DNA of 64,000 nt from Vibrio coralliilyticus (GTDB lineage Bacteria > Pseudomonadota > Gammaproteobacteria > Enterobacterales > Vibrionaceae), in NCBI RefSeq assembly GCF_024449095.1, contig NZ_CP024627.1, positions 1,302,001-1,366,000 on the forward strand. Reading direction: 5' to 3'. Shown in pieces: positions 43,031 through 51,852 of this stretch (the stretch's first letter is position 1; every line of letters starts with the position of its first letter). The position numbers and the translations under genes are program-made. The notes under the pieces were generated by a model. The model did not search any database. It had not been told where the DNA came from and was given only the letters and a program-made list of their open reading frames with translations.

Positions 43031-43768
43031 TTGAAAATTGCGTTAGTCACTGGTGGTTCAAAAGGTATCGGTTTGTATTCAGTTCTTCGGCTCGTGAGGC
43101 AGGGATATAAAGTTGTTACGTGCTCACGTTCGAAGGAGATTTGGCTTGATGTTATGCAAAAATATCCAGAATTAAAATCTGTTGATTACCAGTCGGTTGA
43201 TATTGCGGATGAGCAACAATTAGACGGTTTATTTGCTCATATTGCAGACCACTACGGGAAATTGGATGTAGCGGTCAACAACGCTTCTCCGGCTCTTGCT
43301 TCTAGAGGCTATCTGCCTCAAGTCGATGTACCACTTCTCAAAGAAACACTTCATGTGGACTTTTTGTGCCAAGCCTTGTGTTTGAGGTCTGAATTGAAAC
43401 TAATGGAAGCTGGTGCATCCATAGTAAATGTAAGTTCTGTTAATGGTCTTAGGCCAACACCCAATGCATCAATGTATAGTGCTGCTAAGCACGCCCTTGA
43501 GGGGCTAACGAGATCAGTTGCCCTAGAAAGTATCAAATCTGGAATTCGAATCAATGCGGTTGCTCCTGGTGTAACGTGGACTCCCAGATGGGAAGAAAGG
43601 CAACTTGAAAACTCTAATATCCGCGCTGATGTTTCTGACGTAGTACCTATCAATCGTTTTGGGGAAATCGACGAAATCGTCAATGCAATTGAGTTTTTAT
43701 TATCAGATAAAGCCAGCTATATAGTTGGTCACACGTTAGTAGTTGATGGTGGGCTATCGTTGGCATGA
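43031..43768 (+). CDS. short-chain dehydrogenase/reductase (SDR)
   Basis: A 245-residue classical SDR. Motifs: TGGSKGIG at 7-14 (nucleotide-binding loop), NNAS at 83-86, VNVSS at 132-136 with the catalytic Ser, YSAAK at 149-153 (catalytic Tyr and Lys), and NAVAPGVTWTPRW after it. Ser32/Arg33 after strand 2 suggests NADP(H). It oxidises or reduces an alcohol/carbonyl of unknown identity. Start is TTG 43031 behind AAAGGAG. It is one of few full-length housekeeping-like enzymes here and looks intact. Confidence 0.88.
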   Translation: MKIALVTGGSKGIGLYSVLRLVRQGYKVVTCSRSKEIWLDVMQKYPELKSVDYQSVDIADEQQLDGLFAHIADHYGKLDVAVNNASPALASRGYLPQVDVPLLKETLHVDFLCQALCLRSELKLMEAGASIVNVSSVNGLRPTPNASMYSAAKHALEGLTRSVALESIKSGIRINAVAPGVTWTPRWEERQLENSNIRADVSDVVPINRFGEIDEIVNAIEFLLSDKASYIVGHTLVVDGGLSLA

Positions 43769-43773
43769 GCGGC

Positions 43774-43893
43774 TAACAAACAATTTAAGAGTGATTCAGC
43801 ACGCTTGGCATTTTTGGTTTGGGTTGAGTTCGGTGTTTACGGTGGTAAAGTTGAGTGCCGTGGTCGCGTGCTTCACACCTTAATTGGGCGTTA
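43774..43893 (+). repeat. attC, type H2 variant
   Basis: 120 bp, with CAGCACGCTTGG and GTCGCGTGCTTC as arms, a compensating change from the usual CAACGC/GCGTTG. Confidence 0.88.
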
Positions 43894-44369
43894 GGTTGCT
43901 TTAAGTTTGTACGGCTTTTTAGTCTTGATATCAGCCACTTCAATAATCTCATTTGTTGCGAATTTTAGCGGCTACGTGGCTCGAAGCTCTTCAGGTGAAA
44001 GTTTTATTTAGTTGGCAAGCTTTCACGTCAGTAGCTGAGGCTTTTCCGTTTTAAGTGCTTTTGGCCAAGTTTGTTCGTTGAAAGTTCGCTATCTCTATCC
44101 GGTTAGTTTTTTTTGCTTCAGCGAGCCACCGCAAAAAACAGTGACGTGGTTATTATCCAGCTTTGGTGGTTGTTGCGGTGCAGTTAGCTTTGTTGTTTCA
44201 TGGTTTAGCACTATAGCTCAAGCTGGCAAAGGTGTTCGTAATGAGCATACCTAACAATCTACTTAAGACGGACAACCAACGCTTGGTGATTTTGTGTCTG
44301 GTTTAGTACTGTGTTTAAGGTGGTTTGCTGGAGCTTTGTGGTATGGTTGGTTGCCGCTTAGCAAGGGCG
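43891..44369 (+). mobile_element. R-cassette copy 25, subtype B
   Basis: 479 bp; attC 44252-44372 (AATCTACTTAAGACGG). First of five in a row. Confidence 0.85.
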
Positions 44370-44845
44370 TTAGGTTGCTTTAAGTGTTTGCGGTTTGTAG
44401 TTTTGTAATCAGCCACTTCGAATCCTTTTATTGTCGCTAGTGTCAGCGGCCATGTAGCTCGAACATTTTCAGGTGAAGGTTTCATTCAACTGGCATGCTT
44501 TGATGTTAGTGGTTGAGTGTTTCTCGTTTAAAGTGCTCTTGGCCAAGTTTGTTCGTTGAAAATTCGTTCTCTCAATTTGGTTAGCTTTTTTGCTTCAGTG
44601 AACCACCGCAAAAATAGTGACGTTGTTGCTATTCAGTTTCGGTGGTTATTGCGGTGTAGTTGGCTTTGGTGCTTCATGGGTTAGTCCTATAGCTCAAGCT
44701 AGCTAAAGTGTTCGTAATGAGCATACCTAACAATAAGCTCAAGACGGACAACCAACGCTTGGCGATTTTGTGTCTGGTTATGTTTAGTGTTTACGGTGGT
44801 TTGCTGTAGTTTTGTGTTATTGTTGGTCGCCGCTTAGCAAGGGCG
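44370..44845 (+). mobile_element. R-cassette copy 26, subtype B
   Basis: 476 bp; attC 44728-44848. Confidence 0.85.
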
Positions 44846-45320
44846 TTAGGTTGCTTTAAGTTTGCACTGTTTTTTAGTTTGGCAGTCAGCCACTTCAATA
44901 ATCTTGTTTGTCGCGAATCTCAGCGGCCATGTGGCTCAAACGTTTTCAGGTGAAAGTTTCTTCAACTGGTAAGCTTTGACGTTAGTGGCTGAGTGTTTTC
45001 TTGTTTTAAGTGCTCTTGGCCAAGCTTGTTCGTTGAAAGTGATCTATCTCCATCCGATTAGTTTTTTGCTTCAGTGAACCACCGCAAAAAAGTGATGTGA
45101 TTGCTATTCAGTTTCGGTGGTGATTGCGGTGCAGTTGGCTTCGGTGTTTCATGGGCTGGTCCTATAGCTCAAGCTAGCAAAGGCACTCGAAATGAGCATA
45201 CCTAACCATCCGCTCAAGACGGACAACCAACGCTTGGCGGCTTTGGGTCTGGTTGGGTATCGTGTTTACGGTGGTTTGTCTGAGTTTTGTGGTATCGTTG
45301 GTAGCCGCTTAGCAAGGGCG
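44846..45320 (+). mobile_element. R-cassette copy 27, subtype B
   Basis: 475 bp; attC 45203-45323. Confidence 0.85.
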
Positions 45321-45797
45321 TTAGGTTGCTTTGGATTTGAACGGTTTGTAGTTTGGTGCTCAGCCACTTCAACTGCTTTGTTTATCGCGAATTTCAGCAG
45401 CTGTGTGGCTCGAACTTTTTCAGGTGAAGGCTTCATTTAGTTGGCAAGCTTTGACGTTAGTGGCTGAGTGTTTTCTTGTTTTAAGTGCTCTTGGCCAAGC
45501 TTGTTCGTTGAAAGTTAGCTATCTCCATCCGGTTAGTTTTTGGCTTCAGCGAACCACCGCAAAAAACAGTGACGAGGTTATTATTCAGCTTTGGTGATGA
45601 TTGCGGTGCATTGAGCTTTGGTGTTTGATAGTTTAGTCCTATAGCTTAAGCTAGCAAAAGCGCTTGTAATGAGCATACCTAACCATCCGCTCAAGACGGA
45701 CAACCAACGCTTAGCGGTTTTGTATCTGGTAGTGCTCAGTGTTTACGGTGGTTTGTCTGAGCTTTGTGATATTGTTGGTAGCCGCTTAGCAAGGGCG
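45321..45797 (+). mobile_element. R-cassette copy 28, subtype B
   Basis: 477 bp; attC 45680-45800. Confidence 0.85.
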
Positions 45798-46274
45798 TTA
45801 GGTTGCTTTAAGTTTGTACGGTTTTTTAGTTTGGCAGTCAGCCACTTCAATAATCGTATTTGTCTCGAATTTAAACGGCCATGTGGCCCTAACTTTTTCT
45901 GGTGAAAGATTCATTTAATTAGTAATCTTTGGCGTCAGTGGCTGAGTGTTTTCTGTTTTAAGTGCTCTTGCCCAAGTTTATGCATTAGTAGTTAGTTATC
46001 TCGATTTGGTTAGTTTTTTTGCTTCAGTAAACCACCGCAAAAATAGTGACGCGGTTGTTGTTCGGCTTTGGTGGTTATTGCGGTGCATTGAGCTTTGTAG
46101 TTTCATAGCTTAGTCCTATAGTTCAAGCTAGCAAAGGTGTTTGTAATGAGCATACCTAACAATCCGCTCAAGACGGACAACCAACGCTTGGCAGTTTTGT
46201 GTCTGGTTATGTGTGGTGTTTAGGGCGGTTTGTCTGAGTTTTGTGGTATCGTTGGTAGCCGCTTAGCAAGGGCG
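45798..46274 (+). mobile_element. R-cassette copy 29, subtype B
   Basis: 477 bp; attC 46157-46277. The most diverged of the five, for example GGCCCTAACTTTTTCTGG where others read GGCTCGAACTTTTTCAGG. Confidence 0.83.
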
Positions 46275-46295
46275 TTAGCTCTCAAGTGAGGAATT

Positions 46296-46958
46296 ATGGA
46301 AACATTAGCACTAATAGCAAAAACTATAGCGATCATATCCGCTTGTTGGGCAATAATTTCTGGTGTAGGTGCTTGGAAGCGAGAGTTCATTGGCAAGCGT
46401 AGAATTGAACTGGCGGAAGAAGTATTAGCTTGTTTTTTCGAAATTAAAGATGCTATAGCGGTAATCCGTAGCCCATTTGCCTCAGCGAGCGAAGGTTCAT
46501 CTCGGGTTAAAGGTGAAACGGAAAGCAAAGAAGAATCGGAGTTACTAGATCGCGGGTATATTGTCTTTGAGCGCTACGAATCTAGAAAAGAAGTTTTTAC
46601 GAAATTCCAAACGATGAAATATAGGTTTATGGCCTCATTTGGTGCGGAGAGTGAAGAGGTTTTTATTGAAACGAATAAAGTACTTAATAGTATCTTTGCC
46701 TCATCGAGACAATTAGCAACACACTACTGGCAACGTCAAGGTCGTGTCCCTATGAGTGATGACGAGTTTCAAAGGCATCTAGAACAAATGAGAATCCATG
46801 AAGGGATATTCTGGGACTCATTTGCAGAGGACGATACGATTCGAATTAAGCTAGAAGTAATTCAAAGTGACTTAGAAAAAGTTACAAAACCGTGCTTTGA
46901 AGAGCCAATGACAACATATACATGGTTAACTAAAAAGCTAGGTACAAATGAGAGCTAA
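46296..46958 (+). CDS. hypothetical protein with N-terminal membrane span
   Basis: A 220-residue protein. Residues about 5-26 (ALIAKTIAIISACWAIISGVG) form a membrane anchor, followed by a basic segment (KREFIGKRRIELAEEVLACF) and a long helical cytoplasmic part with several acidic stretches (KGETESKEESELLDRGYIVF). The layout, a short N-terminal anchor with helical domain, resembles that of the cassette at 31273 but the sequences are unrelated. GAGG precedes ATG. No function recognised. Confidence 0.72.
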   Translation: METLALIAKTIAIISACWAIISGVGAWKREFIGKRRIELAEEVLACFFEIKDAIAVIRSPFASASEGSSRVKGETESKEESELLDRGYIVFERYESRKEVFTKFQTMKYRFMASFGAESEEVFIETNKVLNSIFASSRQLATHYWQRQGRVPMSDDEFQRHLEQMRIHEGIFWDSFAEDDTIRIKLEVIQSDLEKVTKPCFEEPMTTYTWLTKKLGTNES

Positions 46959-47046
46959 CAAAGCATTTAAGAGTGATTCGCAACGCTTGGCAGTTTCGCT
47001 TCGCTCAAGTATAGCCAAGCGCCGCTCACACCTTAATGCGGCGTTA
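46956..47046 (+). repeat. attC, type S
   Basis: 91 bp; supplies the preceding stop codon. Confidence 0.9.
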
Positions 47047-47063
47047 TAGCTACTGGAGGGTTG

Positions 47064-47342
47064 GTGGTAGTCTTAGATGAAGAACACATGTCATGGCTTC
47101 TTTTCCAACACACAAACGATATGTATTTGTCGGTGGTATGTGGAACTGTCGGCATGTTTACCATAGAGATTCAATTAACTCATTCGGAAGCATCAAGTTA
47201 TAAATCAACGGGCAAATCATATATCGATCAACTTGCTATTAGTATCCGTGCGAAACCGGTGTATTTTGCACCGAGGAAAGTAGCTAATTTCAGAACTAAC
47301 TTTAACGTCACTGAGGCTTTATCTGAATGGCGAAGTTCGTAG
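47064..47342 (+). CDS. hypothetical protein
   Basis: A 92-residue protein starting at GTG 47064, five bases after GGAGGG (TTG 47061 is too close). Sequence opens MVVLDEEHMSWLLFQHTNDM and includes GTVGMFTIEIQLTHSEASSY, so it is mainly beta with a polar end. It resembles small immunity-type proteins (an E-H-M-x-W-L-L start and Y-L-S-V-V strand) but no family is certain. Confidence 0.65.
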   Translation: MVVLDEEHMSWLLFQHTNDMYLSVVCGTVGMFTIEIQLTHSEASSYKSTGKSYIDQLAISIRAKPVYFAPRKVANFRTNFNVTEALSEWRSS

Positions 47343-47353
47343 AGTTGTAGCTA

Positions 47354-47447
47354 TAACAAATTGTTCAACAGCGACTCAAAACGCGTGCCATTTTCGCTTC
47401 GCTCAATAGTATGGCACACTAGTTTCTCGCGCGTTAACAAGGCGTTA
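47354..47447 (+). repeat. attC, short variant with CGCGTGCC arm
   Basis: 94 bp, TAACAAATTGTTCAACAGCG; related to the site at 24761, with right end AACAAGGCGTTA. Confidence 0.83.
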
Positions 47448-47455
47448 TGAGGCAT

Positions 47456-47902
47456 ATGGATATTCAACTAATACAAATAGAAATTGATGAGTTTGAAAGT
47501 CTGTTCTCTGTTGTAAAACAGGGACTTTATTCGCATGTTGACGCCGTCTTTGGCTGGTGTGATGAGTTTTAGGTTAATCGTTTAAAAAAAGACTATGAGC
47601 CGCATTGGTTTTACTGGGTTTATGTCAATAACACGCAAGTTGGAATGCTAGGCTTCAAGCCTTACGAAAACGCTTTTCATGTGCATTTACTCATTGTGTT
47701 CCCAGAATTTCAAAATCAAAAATTGGGTGGAAGGGTAATGAATATGGTTCACGAAATAGCGCGAGAGCAAGGGCGTAGTCATGTAACTTTATCAAGTTTT
47801 ACTAGAAACGAGTCAGCGGTAAGGTTTTACAAATCTCTTGGCTATAAGGTGACTGAAAGCGATGAAAACTTCCTTTCTTTGTCGCTTCAAGTTGCCTCAT
47901 AA
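47456..47902 (+). pseudogene. GNAT acetyltransferase, second copy with nonsense codon
   Basis: Aligns along its whole length with the intact gene at 28735 (same start MDIQLIQIE, same end FLSLSLQVAS). Codon 39 is TAG (47570-47572) where the intact copy has CAG (Gln39), so translation ends after 38 residues unless suppressed or restarted. The other differences (for example FYWVYVNNTQ for FHWVYLNNAQ) preserve the frame to the end, so the stop is recent. The two copies sit behind different attC types (H2 and the short CGCGTGCC type). Confidence 0.88.
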
Positions 47903-48020
47903 CAAAGCGTTTAAGAGGGATTCTCAACGCTTGGCATTTTCCGTTTGATTCAGCTTTAGTGTTTACTGCACAATGGCTTGGGTTCGGTGGTGGCGTTGCT
48001 CACCCCTTAACGCGGCGTTA
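47900..48020 (+). repeat. attC, type H
   Basis: 121 bp, TAACAAAGCGTTTAAGAGG; the matching intact GNAT copy has a GTTCAAGAGG version. Confidence 0.9.
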
Positions 48021-48534
48021 GTTTGCAAAGGGCAGAAAAGCGTTTTGGGCCTAAAAGCTGGCTCGGTTTCTTTGCTATTCACCTGCTAGTTCTTCGCTCA
48101 TTATCATCGTATTTATCATCACGTGTAGTGGGTTTTTCGGTTAAGTGGTTTCCGTGTCATTCAGTTCTTCAGTGTTAGTAAGGTTCTTTTTCCCAAGTTC
48201 TTTGGTGCTGTTTCTTTGGTGTTTTTAGGCAATAGCATCTTTTTAGGAATTGGCGTGTGTGGTTGTAAGCATCTTCGAAAGTCTTCTTTGCCAAGCACGT
48301 TTGGTTATTTGGTTTGAATTTCGAACTATTCATTTTACTTATGAGTTCAAAGCCAGTAGTTTTGTAACCAATTCAGCACCTTGGCGCTAAACCTTTGGCT
48401 ATATCGCTGTGGCAAACTAACAAGGCGCTAAAGACGGACTAACAAACGCTTGGCATTTTCAGTTTGGTTTAGTTGTGTGTTTAAGGTGTTTAAATTGAGT
48501 GAGGTGGCAGGTTTGTTAGCCACTTAGCTAATCG
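48018..48534 (+). mobile_element. gene-less cassette with atypical attC
   Basis: 517 bp. No frame longer than about 60 codons with a credible start occurs on either strand. The 400 bases before the attC are T-rich (repeated TTCTTT, TTTTTA) and contain no repeat shared with the R-cassettes. May be a decayed gene or an RNA; nothing more can be supported. Confidence 0.65.
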
Positions 48535-48537
48535 TTA
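48418..48537 (+). repeat. attC, atypical
   Basis: 120 bp, TAACAAGGCGCTAAAGACGG at left and TTAGCTAATCGTTA at right; arms AACAAACGCTTGG and GGTTTGTTAGCC differ from all other sites here. Confidence 0.8.
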
Positions 48538-48573
48538 GGCCTCTGTCTTCAATTAGGAACACTAGACTTAGTA

Positions 48574-49515
48574 ATGAAGAGAAATGTAATTTCAATTGAG
48601 AAAAAGAAAAAACTAGTTGCCGAAAGTGGTAGCCAGTGTTCGTTTCCGGGGTGTGGGCAAAACCTAAGTGTTGATGGTGAGACGTTCATCGGAGAGGTTG
48701 CTTTTATAGAATCATTTATGCCCAATGGTCCAAGGCATAATCCTAACATTGGATTTCCGGGGTATCTTCGAGAAGATAATTACATGTTGTTGTGTCCAAG
48801 CCATCATAGGCTTATCGACCTTCAGCCTGAGCTCTATTCAGCCAAATGGTTAAAGGAAGCTAAGTTAAAGCACTTAGATAGGATAAAAAGTTTCCTAGAA
48901 TATGAAAAGATCCCTGCTCCAGAGCTGGATGAAAAAGTAGAGCTTTCATTAAGAGAAGCCATTGCACTTTGGGATAGTAACCATCTAAATTCTTCAGAAG
49001 AATTTTGGCAGAAACTATTCGAAAGATGTCCATCAGTTCTTTCTCAGATATTTCCACAGAGCCTTATACAAATAGGTAGTCGTTGCTATTTAGGTGGTAA
49101 ATCACTTCTTAATAAAGGTGGCTCTATTGTTGATTTTATTTATGCTAATAAATCAACATCTAATGTCGTGCTAGTCGAGATAAAGACCCCTAGAACTCGC
49201 ACTTTGGGGAATAAGTATAGGAATGGTGCTTATACAATAAGTTCGGATTTATCAGGAAGCATTGTTCAGGTATTAAATTATAAAGATAAGGTGCTTAAGG
49301 AGTACTACAAGCTCAATGCAGAAACTTCTGATATTGACTTTTCAGCTTTCAACCCTAGATGTATTGTAGTTATCGGCAACATCCAGCGAGAAATGGAAAA
49401 CCCAGAAATGTTCAAGTCATTTGAACTGTTCAGAAACACTTTAGCTGGCGTTGAAGTTGTCACATATGACGAGCTATTCCAGAAATCCAAGGATGTGCTC
49501 GAGATTTGCTCGTAG
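48574..49515 (+). CDS. Shedu-like defence nuclease with N-terminal HNH domain
   Basis: A 313-residue fusion. Residues 15-82 look like an HNH/zinc domain: Cys22 and Cys27 (QCSFPGCGQ), then Cys74 and His77-His78 (LLCPSHHRLIDL). Residues about 125-313 match the DUF4263 (Shedu, SduA) nuclease: REAIALWDSNHLNSSEEFWQ, then GSIVDFIYANKSTSNVVLVE with IKTPRTRTLG, giving Asp187 ... Glu202-x-Lys204 of a PD-(D/E)XK core, and a late CIVVIGN strand. Shedu proteins are single-gene anti-phage nucleases. It occupies its own cassette. ATG 48574 has only a weak site. Confidence 0.82.
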   Translation: MKRNVISIEKKKKLVAESGSQCSFPGCGQNLSVDGETFIGEVAFIESFMPNGPRHNPNIGFPGYLREDNYMLLCPSHHRLIDLQPELYSAKWLKEAKLKHLDRIKSFLEYEKIPAPELDEKVELSLREAIALWDSNHLNSSEEFWQKLFERCPSVLSQIFPQSLIQIGSRCYLGGKSLLNKGGSIVDFIYANKSTSNVVLVEIKTPRTRTLGNKYRNGAYTISSDLSGSIVQVLNYKDKVLKEYYKLNAETSDIDFSAFNPRCIVVIGNIQREMENPEMFKSFELFRNTLAGVEVVTYDELFQKSKDVLEICS

Positions 49516-49522
49516 TAAGGCC

Positions 49523-49642
49523 TAACAAGCTGTTTAAGAGTGATTCGCAACGCGTGGCATTTTTGCTATGCGTTGAGTTTAGTGTTTAAGGTGGCATGCG
49601 GCGGCTTTAGTATTGCGTTGCTCACACCTTAACAGGGCGTTA
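49523..49642 (+). repeat. attC, type C
   Basis: 120 bp, TAACAAGCTGTTTAAGAGTG with CAACGCGTGGC. Confidence 0.9.
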
Positions 49643-49689
49643 GCTACATTTATGCACCGAAAAATAAATTACGGTAAGGATCATGAAAA

Positions 49690-50376
49690 ATGTCTAATGG
49701 ACTGAAAACTATACTATTAGCGTTGCTAATGTTGACTTTTAACGCACAAGCAGAAAATGAAAATCGCTCGGATGTGAGAACGACAAAAGTAAGCATCATA
49801 AATCTATTTAACTATTATAATGAACTGGCATTCGCAGCTAAGCCTGAGTTACAGGTAACTAAATCAGACGTTAAGGTGTCTTTGGCTTCAGAATACTTAG
49901 CATCTCTTAGTGAAAGGGAACGATTAAGCCTTGAAAAAGAACTGAATAAAATAAAAGATATTGAAGGCACTATTGGACATGAACTTAGAATAGATACAGT
50001 GTCTCAATTGAATAGTTATATTGGTACGACGGAGGGTGAGTTTAAGGTATATGAATATATTTACCCCAATGCTTGTGCCAAAGTAGATATTTTAACGGCT
50101 ATGAAAAATAAGCGTGAAATGTTAGCTGAGCTTAAATTGAAATCCCCTTACGATAGGATAGAAGATTGTGCTCAAGATGTAGCACTAACTCAATATATGT
50201 ATCTTGGGTCAATTTTTCAGTTGACGGAAGGGACCAACGCAAAGCAACTGTTACATAGTATCTATGAAAGCCTCAAGGCGAAAAAACCTTACAACTTAAG
50301 TTTAGATGGGGTTGAAGTAAATGTTGGTTTCGTAGATGGAGAAATTTTGCTTTTATCTATTGAGCCAGCAATCTAG
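49690..50376 (+). CDS. hypothetical secreted protein
   Basis: A 228-residue protein with a signal peptide (KTILLALLMLTFNAQA, cut before ENENRS). The mature part is helical and polar, with SLSERERLSLEKELNKIKDI and two Cys pairs-like residues (NACAKVD, EDCAQDV) that may form one disulfide. A tiny four-codon frame (ATG 49683 to TAA 49696) overlaps the start and sits nearer to AAGGA, so initiation could be shared or coupled. Probably periplasmic; no family recognised. Confidence 0.7.
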   Translation: MSNGLKTILLALLMLTFNAQAENENRSDVRTTKVSIINLFNYYNELAFAAKPELQVTKSDVKVSLASEYLASLSERERLSLEKELNKIKDIEGTIGHELRIDTVSQLNSYIGTTEGEFKVYEYIYPNACAKVDILTAMKNKREMLAELKLKSPYDRIEDCAQDVALTQYMYLGSIFQLTEGTNAKQLLHSIYESLKAKKPYNLSLDGVEVNVGFVDGEILLLSIEPAI

Positions 50377-50386
50377 TGTACTTAGC

Positions 50387-50477
50387 TAACAAAGCATTTA
50401 AGAGTGATTCGCAACGCTTGGCAGTTTCGCTTCGCTCAAGTATAGCCAAACGCCGCTCACACCTTAATGCGGCGTTA
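50387..50477 (+). repeat. attC, type S
   Basis: 91 bp; right arm reads GCCAAACGCC, a one-base mismatch in the hairpin. Confidence 0.9.
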
Positions 50478-50645
50478 GGTTGTTTTAAGTCTTTACAGTT
50501 TTTATTGTTGTACTCAGCCACTTCGAATCTTTCTTTATTGCTAGTTTCTGCGGCTATGTGGCTCAAACTTTTTCAGGTGAAGGCTTCATTTAACTGGCCA
50601 AGTTTTGACGTCAGTGATTGAGAGTTTTCCGTTTTAAGAAGCCAC

Positions 50646-51152
50646 TTAATCGTCACCGTCATTAAGGCGGAGCCCAACTAGGAAATCAATGCGCTGAGCT
50701 GCAGCTCGTTCAAATGCTCCCCGGGTATTACCCGCTGGAGCGCGCGCCTCCGGATGGGCACCATTACATAGAGCACAAATGGCACGCAAATTAGCCGGAT
50801 CATTATATAGGAGTCGTGCTTCTAGGTTAGTCATCGGTGAGCCGGGGTGACGGAATCCATCTAAATACATATTCCAGGGAACGATATGATCTATCTGAAC
50901 TGCTTGGGGAGACATAATAAAACCACAGGTTTGGCAACGAGTTAGTGGTGTATTTGTGGTTCTGTCCCACTCTAAACTCTGATACAGCCCTCGACGTATC
51001 TCAGCAAACCAGCCAGGTCTGTTGACCCAGCCGTAGTGGTTATTGTAGCCACCATAGGTAAGGTTATCTGCTCTATCACCATAGACTTCATTTACAGCAT
51101 CAATAACTTCCGCCCAGTATCTTCCTGAAGCGTTTTTGCTTTTAACTCCCAT
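50646..51152 (-). CDS. HNH endonuclease family protein
   Basis: A 168-residue protein read against the array. Residues about 72-145 carry CQTCGFIMSPQAVQIDHIVP, later NLRAICALCNGAHPEA: a Cys pair, Asp-His (DHIVPW), an Asn (NLRAIC) and a second Cys pair (C..C), i.e. a zinc-stabilised HNH nuclease domain. CAGGAGA precedes its ATG at 51152. Its GC content is visibly higher than that of neighbours (GCGCGCGCCTCCGG near 50745), suggesting recent arrival from elsewhere. Could be a restriction, homing or secreted-effector type nuclease. Confidence 0.83.
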   Translation of the reverse strand: MGVKSKNASGRYWAEVIDAVNEVYGDRADNLTYGGYNNHYGWVNRPGWFAEIRRGLYQSLEWDRTTNTPLTRCQTCGFIMSPQAVQIDHIVPWNMYLDGFRHPGSPMTNLEARLLYNDPANLRAICALCNGAHPEARAPAGNTRGAFERAAAQRIDFLVGLRLNDGDD

Positions 51153-51169
51153 AAGTCGGTCTCCTGATT

Positions 51170-51205
51170 AAAAATAAAAATAAAAATAAAAATAAAAATA
51201 AAAAT
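51170..51205 (+). repeat. hexanucleotide repeat (AAAAAT)6
   Basis: Six perfect tandem copies, 18 bases upstream of the HNH gene start on its strand (where it reads ATTTTT). Such repeats can change length by slippage, which here would alter the spacing of upstream promoter elements. Only one such tract is seen in the window. Confidence 0.9.
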
Positions 51206-51334
51206 AAGCTTATCTTGTCCCAGCTATATTCACTCGGTTTTACCGCTTTAATAATACGGCTAATTCATGTCCTAATCGTGCTCTTAAGTGTTGTGGCCTT
51301 GTTAGTCCTGTGCAGCTAGCAAAGGTAGCATACC

Positions 51335-51455
51335 TAACCATCCGCTCAAGACGGACAACCAACGCTTGGCGATTTTGTGTCTGGTTATGTTTAGTGTTTA
51401 CGGTGGTTTATCTGAGTTTTGTGGTATCGTTGGTAGCCGCTTAGCAAGGGCGTTA
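51335..51455 (+). repeat. attC, type R, of the interrupted R-cassette
   Basis: 121 bp; intact by sequence, so the interrupted cassette should still be mobile. Confidence 0.9.
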
Positions 51456-51581
51456 GCTCTCTTCTATTTGCAGGGCAATTAATTCAAAATTTGCTTGTTA
51501 ACTGGAAACCAGCTCAATCTTTCTTGTGCCATTATGTGATTATCTACTCCAATAGGTATAAATCAGTTAGAGGTGTAGGAA

Positions 51582-51818
51582 ATGAGTCTTAGTTTTTGTG
51601 AGAAGTGTGGTGAAAAAACCGAGCATAAGGAACTAATAAAGCAGAAGCCTTCGAAATACGGTAAAAGTAAGAAAGAACAATTTAAGGCTTTCCTTGAAGG
51701 TTTCTTTGGTGGGGTCGCTAGCCCTGTAGGTGCATCTTTAGATTTAATCGATAGGTACGTGGTTTGCGAAAAGTGTGGTTATAAAACCTTAGAAAACTTG
51801 GGCGACGCATTTCAATAG
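51582..51818 (+). CDS. small zinc-ribbon-like protein
   Basis: A 78-residue protein with FCEKCGEKTEHKEL at the start and VVCEKCGYKTLENLG at the end, two CxxCG knuckles that together should bind one zinc. Between them lies a basic, Gly-rich hinge (GKSKKEQFKAFLEGFFGGVA). An unusually long leader (127 bases from the crossover) precedes it and may carry a promoter (GGTATAAAT at about 51555). AGGA lies five bases before ATG 51582. Role unknown. Confidence 0.75.
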   Translation: MSLSFCEKCGEKTEHKELIKQKPSKYGKSKKEQFKAFLEGFFGGVASPVGASLDLIDRYVVCEKCGYKTLENLGDAFQ

Positions 51819-51852
51819 TTATAAGACATATATATCGCCGAGCACTTAGAGC

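Larger units (their letters stand above)
50475..51452 (+). mobile_element. R-cassette interrupted by a reversed HNH gene
   Basis: Left part (50475 to about 50640) is the first 165 bases of a subtype B R-cassette. Sequence then changes abruptly to a GC-richer reversed gene and an AT-rich repeat, and R-cassette sequence resumes near 51300 (TTAGTCCTGTGCAGCTAGCAAAGG) with the R-type attC at 51335-51455. About 160 bases of the R-cassette, including the inverted repeat, have been replaced. Confidence 0.8.
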
